A DNA stretch of 64,000 nucleotides from Enhydrobacter aerosaccus (GTDB taxonomy: Bacteria; Pseudomonadota; Alphaproteobacteria; Reyranellales; Reyranellaceae): positions 124,001-188,000 of the forward strand of contig NZ_FUWJ01000005.1 of assembly GCF_900167455.1 (NCBI RefSeq), written 5' to 3'. Position 1 is the stretch's first letter. Every line of letters starts with the position of its first letter. This document shows positions 9,385-19,614 of the stretch, one piece after another. The notes below the pieces were generated by a model. It worked only from the letters and a program-made list of their open reading frames with translations. It was not told the origin of the DNA and did not search any database. A program made the position numbers and the translations under genes.

Positions 9385-10108
9385 CCGGCGCGCGACTGGA
9401 GATTGCCGGTGTCGGCAAGAGCTTCCGCGGGTTGCGCGCCGTGCACGACGTGAGCTTTGCCGTTCCCGCCGGCGCCATTCACGCCCTGATCGGCCCCAAC
9501 GGGGCCGGTAAGACGACGATCTTCAACATGATCGCCGGCGTCTACACGCCCGATGCCGGATCGATCAGCCTCGACGGACACGTCATCTCCGGCCTGCGCC
9601 CCGATCGCGTGTGCGCCGCGGGCGTCGGCCGCACGTTCCAGATCGTGAAGCCCTTCAAGGCGCTCAGCGTCCTGGAGAACGTCACCATCGGCGCCCTGCA
9701 TCGGCATGCCGATCTCGTCGAAGCGCGGCACAGCGCCGAGACAATTCTGACCCAGCTCGGACTCCACGATCGGCGCCATCGGCTCGCCGAAAGCCTCACC
9801 CTTCCCGATCGCAAGCGGCTCGAAGTGGCCCGCGCGTTGGCGACGGACCCGAAGCTGCTGTTGCTCGACGAGGTCATGGCCGGCCTGAGGCCGACGGAAG
9901 TCGACGTGATGGTGGCGTTCCTGCGCGACCTCAACCGGACGACCGGCCTCACCATCCTGCTGATCGAGCACGTCATGCGCGCTGTCATGGCACTGGCGGC
10001 CGAAGTGGTGGTCGTGAGCTATGGCGAGAAGATCGCCGAGGGCACCCCGCTCGAGATTTCGCGCAATCAAGCCGTCCTCGACGTGTATCTCGGCGAAGAG
10101 GACGCAGC

Positions 10109-10112
<4 letters not shown>
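9381..10112 (+). CDS. livG: ABC transporter ATP-binding protein, LivG family
   Basis: A 243-residue nucleotide-binding subunit. The Walker A motif is GPNGAGKTT. The LivG-type stretch GVGRTFQIVKPFKALSVLENV follows. The signature region reads SLTLPDRKRLEVARAL in place of LSGGQ, a usual variant in this family. Walker B is LLLLDEVMAGL and the switch histidine is in LLIEHVM. The C-terminal extension (LDVYLGEEDAA) is typical of LivG. It energises import together with LivF. It is translationally coupled at both ends, with four-base overlaps. Confidence 0.93.
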
Positions 10113-10825
<713 letters not shown>

Positions 10826-10984
10826 TCCCATCCCTCGCGGTTGACGCCGGAGCGTACGCGCTGCACGTTGACCCCATCGGATTTCGACTGCTGCCGCGGT
10901 GCGGTGCAGTCCGATCCGGGACAGTTCGGATTATCCGTCGACGGACCATCCGCCTCCCGGCGTCTCAGCTTGGAGGAACGAGGG

Positions 10985-12073
10985 ATGATGAATAGACGCA
11001 GGCTGTTGTCCGCTGGACTTGCTGTCGCAACCGTCGGCATCGCCCCACGCCTGGCAAGGGGCGATGGCAACTTTTCACCCGTTCCGGCTGGATGGCGCAC
11101 GGTCTCGCTGACGACCCGCGTCGAACCGACCTTCGCCAACAAGGCCTGGATCCCGCTGCCGACCTTCGTCGCATCGGAATGGCAGCGGCCGGGCAGTGTC
11201 ACCTGGACCGGCAACGCGACGATGGCGGAGCGCGTGAAGGATGCGAAGTACGGAGCGGAGATGCTGCGCGTCGAATGGGCGACCGATGTCCAGGCGCCCG
11301 CGCTCGAGGTGACGACGACCGTCCAGACGCGCGACCGTGCTGTCGTCCCGGGCAAAGGAACCGCAGCGGCCCTCGACGACAAGGAACGCGCCATCAACCT
11401 AGAGGCCACGGCCCTCCTTCCGGTCGACGGCATCGTCAAGGAAACGGCCGAAGGCATCGTCCGCGGCAAGACGACGGACGTCGACAAGGCCCGCGCGCTG
11501 TACGAATGGGTCGTCGAGAACACCTTCCGCAATCCCAAGACGCGGGGCTGCGGCATCGGCGACGTGAGCTGGATGATCAAGACCGGTAACCTGAACGGCA
11601 AATGCGCTGACCTGAACGCACTTTACGTCGCCATGGCCCGCTCGGTCGGCTTGCCCGCCCGCGATGTCTACGGCATCCGCGTCCTGCCATCGCAGTTCGG
11701 CTACAAATCTCTTGGCACCGCGTCCGACATCGTCACCAAGGCGCAGCACTGCCGGGCCGAGGTCTGGCTTGCTGGTAGCGGTTGGACACCAGTCGATCCC
11801 GCCGACGTACGCAAGGTCGTACTCGAGGAGCCGCCGACCAATCTCGCCTTGCTGGACCCCAAGGTCGCGGCGGCGCGTCGCGCCTTGTTCGGGGCCTGGG
11901 AAGGCAACTGGGTCGCCTTCAACGTCGCCCACGATGTCTCCCTGCCCGGGAGCCAGCAGGCGGCGCTCCCCTTCCTCATGTACCCGCAGGCTGAAGACAA
12001 ATCCGGCCTGGTCGATCCGCTCGACCCGGAGGCCTTCCAATATAAGATTACAGCGCATGAACTGACGACCTGA
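10985..12073 (+). CDS. Exported transglutaminase-like protein
   Basis: A 362-residue protein with an N-terminal export signal of twin-arginine character (MMNRRRLLSAGLAVATVG). The central transglutaminase-like (papain-fold) domain shows the catalytic triad: Cys in NLNGKCADLNALYVAMARSV, His in KAQHCRAEVW and Asp in WTPVDPADV. Bacterial members are mostly peptidases or amidases rather than true cross-linking enzymes. ATG 10985 was chosen because GGAGG lies upstream and the signal peptide starts there. It follows the Liv operon and precedes two cyclase genes by 17 bases, so it could be the first gene of the cyclase transcript. Its substrate is unknown. Confidence 0.88.
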   Translation: MMNRRRLLSAGLAVATVGIAPRLARGDGNFSPVPAGWRTVSLTTRVEPTFANKAWIPLPTFVASEWQRPGSVTWTGNATMAERVKDAKYGAEMLRVEWATDVQAPALEVTTTVQTRDRAVVPGKGTAAALDDKERAINLEATALLPVDGIVKETAEGIVRGKTTDVDKARALYEWVVENTFRNPKTRGCGIGDVSWMIKTGNLNGKCADLNALYVAMARSVGLPARDVYGIRVLPSQFGYKSLGTASDIVTKAQHCRAEVWLAGSGWTPVDPADVRKVVLEEPPTNLALLDPKVAAARRALFGAWEGNWVAFNVAHDVSLPGSQQAALPFLMYPQAEDKSGLVDPLDPEAFQYKITAHELTT

Positions 12074-12090
12074 GCGGCATCCCGAGGCCG

Positions 12091-13641
12091 GTGTCGCAGG
12101 TCGTTCCGTTCCGACGCGATCCGCTCTATACAATCGACATGGTCGCGTCGTCCCGCGCGGTGCCGGCGTTGTCGGCCAACAATATCGTCGCCCGCTATTA
12201 CCTCGCGATGGGCGTGCCTTTCGCCATCGATGTGGCGACATCCGCGGTCTATGTGGCGATCAACGGTCAGCCATTGGCTCTTCCGCCCATGGCAGCCGTG
12301 TCGGCGCTTTTCCTGGTCCTGGGGCTCGGCTCGGCGGCGTGGCTGCTGTTCAGACCGGTACACCGCTACATTGACGGCGAGATCCCTTATTCGGCTGTCG
12401 AGCGCCGGTTGGCAAACCTTCCGCGATCCTGCGCGGCGCTCGTGGCGCTCTTCGACGCGCCGCTGATGGCGTTTCATATGCTCTCGGCCCGAGCTGGTAT
12501 CACCTTCGGTGCGACCTTCGAGATTCAGGCCTGGACCGACACCATAACGTCCTTCGTGGTCGAGACGTCGTTCAACGTCGTCCTGACCTATTTCATCGTC
12601 AGCACCTATCTCGACCGTCTGTGCGAGTTCCTGTTCGAGACCCGGGGCGTGAACATCACGACCTTTCGCGGCACCTTCCGGCGCAAGGTCGGCGTCGCCA
12701 TCCTGTTCGTGTCGTTCGCCGCCATGACGCTGCTGGCCGGCGATATCGCCAGCTACAGCGGCAATCGCCTCCTGCGCGAGGCCGCGGTCGATGTTTCTGC
12801 CTCGGTGATGGGCGTCATCATCATCTACTACTGGATCTCCCAGGCCCTGACCCGGCCGATCACTCGGCTCGACGATGGCATGCGCCATATCGCCGAGGGC
12901 GATCTCGCGGTCCGGCTGCCGGTGACATCGGATGACGAGATCGGACGAGCCACCAGCGGCTTCAACCTGATGGCGGAAGGCCTTACGGAACGCCAATACC
13001 TGCGTGATGTCTTCGGCAAGTACGTGAACGAAAGGGTTGCGTCCGAAATCCTGGCCGACCAGGAGCGCCACGGCCGCGTTGCCGATACGCTGGCCGAAGC
13101 GACATTGATGTTCACGGATATCGAGGGCTTCACCGCCCTGTCCGAGATGCTGTCGCCGCACGAAGTCGCCCGCATTCTCAACACTTATTACGCGACGGTC
13201 GTCCCGGTGATTCAGCACCGCGGCGGCGTGGTCAACAACTGCATCGGCGACGGCCTGTTCGCGAGCTTCAACCTGCCGCTTCCGCAGGAAGATCATGCTG
13301 CGGCTGCCATCCAAGCCGCCCTCGAGGTCCAGCGCGCCCTCGCAACCGTCGCCTTTCCCGCCAACATGCGCATCCGTACCCGTATCGGCATCAACACCGG
13401 TCCGGTAATCGGCGTCACGATCGGGACGGCGGATTGGCTGAGCTACACGTTGCTGGGTGATGCGGTGAACATCGCTTCTCGGGTCGAACAGCTCAACAAG
13501 CACTTCCATACTTCGATCCTGGTGACCGAGAATACCATCCGGGCCGTCGGCAATCGCTTTGCCTATACCTGCCTGGGCGAGACCGACGTGCGCGGACACA
13601 GAGGCAATGTCATCGTGTACAGCATCGACCCACAGGCATGA
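12091..13641 (+). CDS. Membrane-bound class III adenylate/guanylate cyclase with HAMP domain (first of a tandem pair)
   Basis: A 516-residue protein. About six hydrophobic segments span residues 30-250. A HAMP domain follows (about 250-302, including RPITRLDDGMRHIAEGDL), then a class III cyclase domain (about 330-510). The metal-binding aspartates are Asp343 (MFTDIEGFT) and Asp387 (IGDGLFASF), and the transition-state residues are Asn460 and Arg464 (VNIASRVE). The position that normally holds the purine-selecting lysine is Asn383, and its partner is Thr453, as in class IIIb enzymes. It should make cAMP or possibly cGMP, but the missing lysine makes nucleotide choice and rate uncertain. The start GTG 12091 is not secure; ATG 12139 is an alternative. 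It overlaps the second cyclase gene by four bases. Confidence 0.88.
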   Translation: MSQVVPFRRDPLYTIDMVASSRAVPALSANNIVARYYLAMGVPFAIDVATSAVYVAINGQPLALPPMAAVSALFLVLGLGSAAWLLFRPVHRYIDGEIPYSAVERRLANLPRSCAALVALFDAPLMAFHMLSARAGITFGATFEIQAWTDTITSFVVETSFNVVLTYFIVSTYLDRLCEFLFETRGVNITTFRGTFRRKVGVAILFVSFAAMTLLAGDIASYSGNRLLREAAVDVSASVMGVIIIYYWISQALTRPITRLDDGMRHIAEGDLAVRLPVTSDDEIGRATSGFNLMAEGLTERQYLRDVFGKYVNERVASEILADQERHGRVADTLAEATLMFTDIEGFTALSEMLSPHEVARILNTYYATVVPVIQHRGGVVNNCIGDGLFASFNLPLPQEDHAAAAIQAALEVQRALATVAFPANMRIRTRIGINTGPVIGVTIGTADWLSYTLLGDAVNIASRVEQLNKHFHTSILVTENTIRAVGNRFAYTCLGETDVRGHRGNVIVYSIDPQA

Positions 13642-15155
13642 CCGCCTCGGCTGCCCCAGCCACGGCGGCCGAAATTGGCGTCATCCGCCGACGGTATTTC
13701 TGGATGGCGCTCTCGGTCGCCGGGCTCGACATCCTGGTTGCCATCATCTTCATCGTCGTACACGACGCCTGGGTCGCCGCCCCCTCCTCGCTGGCGGCGA
13801 GCTTGTTGGTGATGGGCGGCCTCCAGTATCTGCTCTGCCGGCGGCTGTTTGCACCGATCCAGCGTTACCTGGACGGCGAGCAAAGCTTCGACGAGACGCA
13901 ACGTCGTCTGACGCAGCTCCCTCTGCTGACGGCTCGCAATGTCGCGATCCTCGAGTTCGTTCTCACGGCTTACCGGCAGGCGATCGGCTATCTTCCGAGC
14001 GCGGCTGCGCTCGGCATTCTGCCTCCGACCATCGCTGATCTCATCGTCGTCACGATCGTTCTGCCGATCTTCTACTTCACCTACACTTACTTCGTCGTCA
14101 GCGACTACCTGGCCCAGCTCTGTACCTTCATCTCGCGCCACTATGGGCGGACGCTCGAACTGTTCTTCGGCAGCTATCCGCTCAAGCTCTTGGTCGCGCT
14201 GATGGCGATCTCGCTGGCGCCACTCAGTGCCATCATCGTCGATCTGTTCTCCTATACGGGAGATCGGCTGCAGAGGGAGATCACCAACGATGTCGGCGTC
14301 GCCGTGCTGGGAATCGCGATCACGGCCTACTTCATCATCCGCACCTTGTTGCGGCCGCTCGGCATCCTCTCCAACGCGATGACCAAGGTCGCCGGTGGCG
14401 ATCTCGACATCCGCGTCCCTGTCACCTCGAACGACGAAATCGGCGAGCTGACCCGCCAGTTCAACGCCATGGTCGAGGGGTTGCGTGAGCGGGAACGCAT
14501 CCGCGAAACCTTTGGCCGCTATGTCGACGAAAATGTCGCCGCCACCATTCTGCGCCGCCAAGGCGACGGCCAGCGGTCCGCGGAGATGGCCGAGGCGACG
14601 ATCCTGTTCACCGACATCGCCGGCTTCACGACGATTGCCGAGCATCTGGACCCACCTGATCTCGTCGCCGCGCTCAACGCCTATCTCGAGACTGTTCTGG
14701 CGCCGATTCGCGACCATGGCGGCATCGTCAACACCTTCATCGGCGATGGACTTTTTGCTTCCTTCAACATGCCTCTGGCCTGCCATGACCATCCCGCGGC
14801 CGCGGTGCGCGCGGCCATCGACATCCAGCGGGCCGTCTCCTCTCGCCGTTTCGGCGATCACCAGGTCGCCTTCCCGACCCGGATCGGAATCAGCACCGGC
14901 GCCGTCATCGGTGGCGATGTCGGCGCTGGCAAACGCCTCAGCTTCACGCTGCTGGGCGATACGGTGAATCTCGCTGCCCGCCTCGAGGAGTTGAACAAGG
15001 AATACGGCACGCGCATCCTCGTGTCCGAGCGCACCTGCCAGGCCTGCGGCGAAGGCTTCACCTTCACGCCTCTGGGCACGGTTGCCGTGCGTGGCCGAAG
15101 CGATCCGGCCAACATCTACAGCATTGATCCCTGCCATCAGGAAAGCCTGCCATGA
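13638..15155 (+). CDS. Membrane-bound class III adenylate/guanylate cyclase with HAMP domain (second of a tandem pair)
   Basis: A 505-residue paralogue of the preceding gene with the same layout: about six membrane segments, a HAMP domain (RPLGILSNAMTKVAGGDLDI) and a cyclase domain. Both proteins share a short motif after the second membrane region (RYxDGE followed by a RRL-x-LP segment), which supports a duplication. Metal aspartates are Asp326 (LFTDIAGFT) and Asp370 (FIGDGLFASF); Asn444 and Arg448 are the transition-state residues. The purine-selecting lysine position is Thr366. ATG 13638 overlaps the first cyclase's stop, and its own stop overlaps the acyl-CoA dehydrogenase start. The two cyclases could form a heterodimer; this is inference. 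Confidence 0.88.
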   Translation: MTASAAPATAAEIGVIRRRYFWMALSVAGLDILVAIIFIVVHDAWVAAPSSLAASLLVMGGLQYLLCRRLFAPIQRYLDGEQSFDETQRRLTQLPLLTARNVAILEFVLTAYRQAIGYLPSAAALGILPPTIADLIVVTIVLPIFYFTYTYFVVSDYLAQLCTFISRHYGRTLELFFGSYPLKLLVALMAISLAPLSAIIVDLFSYTGDRLQREITNDVGVAVLGIAITAYFIIRTLLRPLGILSNAMTKVAGGDLDIRVPVTSNDEIGELTRQFNAMVEGLRERERIRETFGRYVDENVAATILRRQGDGQRSAEMAEATILFTDIAGFTTIAEHLDPPDLVAALNAYLETVLAPIRDHGGIVNTFIGDGLFASFNMPLACHDHPAAAVRAAIDIQRAVSSRRFGDHQVAFPTRIGISTGAVIGGDVGAGKRLSFTLLGDTVNLAARLEELNKEYGTRILVSERTCQACGEGFTFTPLGTVAVRGRSDPANIYSIDPCHQESLP

Positions 15156-16357
15156 ACGTTTCTGGATTGTCTGCCGACCAGCTGAAGCTCCAGGCCCGCG
15201 CCCGCGAACTGGCGGCTGGGCCGGTCTCGCAGCGGGCCGCGGAGGTCGACCGCACCGAGCAATATCCCTGGGATAATGTCGAGCTGCTGAAGGATGCCAA
15301 GCTGATCGGCATGACGATCCCCACGCAGTATGGCGGCCAAGGCAAGGGCTGGCTCGAGGCGGTCCTGGCGATCGAAGCGCTGTCGGCGTCCTGCGCCGTT
15401 ACCGGCCGCATCGCCGTCGAGACCAACATGGGCGCCATCAGCGCCGTTATGGCCTACGGCTCGGAAGAGCAGAAGAAGCTCGCCGCCGACATGGTGCTGG
15501 CCGGCGACAAGCCGGCGATCTGCATCACCGAGCCTGGAGCCGGCTCCGATGCCAACGGCATGACCACGCGCGCCGACAAGAAGGGCAACCGCTATGTCCT
15601 CAATGGCCGCAAGCACTGGATCACGGGCGGTGGCGTCTCGCGCCTGCACCTGATCTTCGCCAAGGTCTACGACGAAAAGGGAGAGTTCGAAGGCATCGGC
15701 GGCTTCCTCGCCATCCGCGACGAGACCAAGGGCCTCAAGATCACCAAACGCGAGCCGACCATGGGCCTGCGCGGCATTCCCGAGGCGGTGATCGACTTCG
15801 AGGACATGGACGTGCCGCCCTCCGCGCTCGTGATCCCGCCGCGCGGCCTCAGGAAGGGCTTTGCCGACCTGATGAACGCCTACAACAGCCAGCGCGTCGG
15901 CGCGGCGACGGTGGCGCTCGGCATCGCAGAGGGCGCCTATCAGCTCGCCCTCGACTGGTCGGAGAAGCGGGAGCAGTTCGGCCGGCCCATCAACGAGTTC
16001 CAGGGTCTGCAATGGAAGCTCGCCGACATGTCGATCAAGCTCGCCGCCGCCCAGGCCCTGGTCTACAAGGCCGCCCGCTCTGGCGAAGGCGGCTTCCCGG
16101 ACATGCTGATGGCGGCGCAGGCGAAGGTCTTCACGTCGGAGAACGCCATCCAGGTGGTGAACGACGCGCTGCAGGTTTTCGGAGCGCGCGGCTACAGTCG
16201 CGAACTGCCGCTTGAACGCATGGCCCGCGACGTGCGCATGTTCACCATTGGCGGCGGCACCGCCGAGGTCCTGCGCAACGTCGTGGCCGGCGCCCTGCTC
16301 AAGAAGAAGTTGCCCCAGACGCGCGACGGCTGGAGCAAGGACGGTTCGATCCGATGA
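15152..16357 (+). CDS. Acyl-CoA dehydrogenase family protein
   Basis: A 401-residue flavoenzyme that would introduce a 2,3-double bond into an acyl-CoA and pass electrons to ETF. It has the all-alpha N-terminal domain, the FAD-binding signature ICITEPGAGSDANGM, the mid-region HWITGGG, and the C-terminal bundle with REQFGRPINEFQGLQWKLAD and QVFGARGY. Near the end, IGGGTAEVLRN contains a Glu at the site used as catalytic base in short-chain members. The chain length of the substrate is not evident. It is translationally coupled to the second cyclase by a four-base overlap, an unexpected partner. A strong palindrome follows the stop. Confidence 0.9.
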   Translation: MNVSGLSADQLKLQARARELAAGPVSQRAAEVDRTEQYPWDNVELLKDAKLIGMTIPTQYGGQGKGWLEAVLAIEALSASCAVTGRIAVETNMGAISAVMAYGSEEQKKLAADMVLAGDKPAICITEPGAGSDANGMTTRADKKGNRYVLNGRKHWITGGGVSRLHLIFAKVYDEKGEFEGIGGFLAIRDETKGLKITKREPTMGLRGIPEAVIDFEDMDVPPSALVIPPRGLRKGFADLMNAYNSQRVGAATVALGIAEGAYQLALDWSEKREQFGRPINEFQGLQWKLADMSIKLAAAQALVYKAARSGEGGFPDMLMAAQAKVFTSENAIQVVNDALQVFGARGYSRELPLERMARDVRMFTIGGGTAEVLRNVVAGALLKKKLPQTRDGWSKDGSIR

Positions 16358-16367
16358 TGTCTTATAC

Positions 16368-16402
16368 CCGACCTATGCTGCGATGATCGCAGCATAGGTC
16401 GG
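16368..16402. terminator. Perfect 35-base palindrome between convergent genes
   Basis: Two 17-base arms, beginning CCGACCTATGCTG and ending CAGCATAGGTCGG, are exact reverse complements around a single central base (16385). It lies 10 bases after the acyl-CoA dehydrogenase stop and 26 bases before the katG stop, where a bidirectional terminator is expected. No T run follows on either strand. Confidence 0.6.
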
Positions 16403-16428
16403 TGATCTTCCCTGATCGCTGTGAAGGA

Positions 16429-18642
<2,214 letters not shown>

Positions 18643-18657
18643 TTAGATTAATTCTAA
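18643..18657 (-). promoter_or_regulatory. Fur/PerR/Irr-like palindrome upstream of katG
   Basis: TTAGA-TTAAT-TCTAA is a perfect 5-5-5 inverted repeat 37 bases upstream of the katG start. It sits in an AT-rich patch that stands out in this GC-rich sequence. It resembles binding sites of Fur-superfamily regulators (PerR boxes, or the iron control element of Irr). Control of katG by peroxide or iron is a reasonable inference. The remaining 240 bases up to the next gene (18658-18897) show no gene I can support. Confidence 0.5.
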
Positions 18658-18897
18658 TCAAGGGGCGGCGGACTTTTTCGAGCCTCTCCCGCCTAAGCGC
18701 GCGGCACGGAAAAATGCGCGTTACGGAGCTGCTGAATAAGCCGCCCGACCAGAGAGATTTATCACGATTCCGTGGACTTGTGCTTACGGACTGGCAGAGA
18801 CGCCACGTCGCGGTTGACGTGGCCGCTCAAGAATATGTTGCCCTAGACGCACGGGGGATGGAGCCCGACCGATCACAAAGCAGTATGTTGCCAACCG

Positions 18898-19614
18898 TCA
18901 GTCCCAGGGCCGAAGTTCTTGGCTGCGTTCCTGGAAGTCGACACCGGGCGTCAAGTTGGCCTGAACCTTCTTGAGATCGAAGAACCCCGGCACCGACCGT
19001 AAGACATCATCGATGGCCTTACTGGAGCGCCAGTCCTCGGGATGGTCATAGAATCGGAACAGATGGATGCCGCCCCCCAGATCGACATGTTCGAGCGCGA
19101 TGTTCTCCAACACGCTGATCGGCACCCCATGCTTCTCGAGAAGCTGCTCCGAAACCAGCGTCAACCAGTAGAGCCCCGGGACGTACCGATCGATATTGCG
19201 CCCGTAGTAACCGGACATGACGCCGCTCTTCACTTCCATGCGAAGATAGTGCCGGTGCATTTCCTCTTCGTCGGCGCAGCAGTACCCGAAGATTGGCCCT
19301 GCCGCTGCCATGTGTGTCAGATAATCACGAGCCAAGGCTGAAGGAATGCGACGAGCCGAGCAGTCGATGGGCAAGTGAGCGTTTGGATTGAAATTGTAAG
19401 TCCCCTGTGGCGCAACAAGGTAGAAGCTACGCCCGCCCAGCATCGTGTTCTGGAATTCAGACGGATCCCCAATGGGTTTACGACGATCTCTTTCGCCCAC
19501 ACGGTGATGAGTGGGTCCCATGTCGCCAGGAAGAGACAAGAATGCAGCAAGAACCTCAGCTCGCGCAGCCGCCGGGAAAACGAGTCTGGATACAATGGTC
19601 GATTTCTTCGTCAT
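18898..19614 (-). CDS. Probable immunity protein paired with the upstream nuclease toxin
   Basis: A 238-residue protein that I do not recognise as a named family. It is soluble (no signal peptide or membrane segment), fairly acidic and rich in aromatic residues, with a central segment YVPGLYWLTLVSEQLLEKHG and a later HVDLGGGIHLFRFYDHPED. Its ATG overlaps the stop of the 629-residue toxin-like gene in an ATGA arrangement, the usual order and spacing of toxin then immunity genes in polymorphic toxin loci. Its size also suits an immunity protein. The function rests on this context; nothing in the sequence itself proves toxin binding. Confidence 0.6.
   Translation of the reverse strand: MTKKSTIVSRLVFPAAARAEVLAAFLSLPGDMGPTHHRVGERDRRKPIGDPSEFQNTMLGGRSFYLVAPQGTYNFNPNAHLPIDCSARRIPSALARDYLTHMAAAGPIFGYCCADEEEMHRHYLRMEVKSGVMSGYYGRNIDRYVPGLYWLTLVSEQLLEKHGVPISVLENIALEHVDLGGGIHLFRFYDHPEDWRSSKAIDDVLRSVPGFFDLKKVQANLTPGVDFQERSQELRPWD

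Noticed and set aside
11701-15137. Two long leftward frames opposite the cyclase genes
   Set aside because: The cyclase frames hold all catalytic motifs. The opposite frames are compositionally typical shadows.
18714-18974. A short rightward frame in the gap before the immunity gene
   Set aside because: It has no ribosome site and no recognisable motif, and its end runs into the coding region of the opposite gene.
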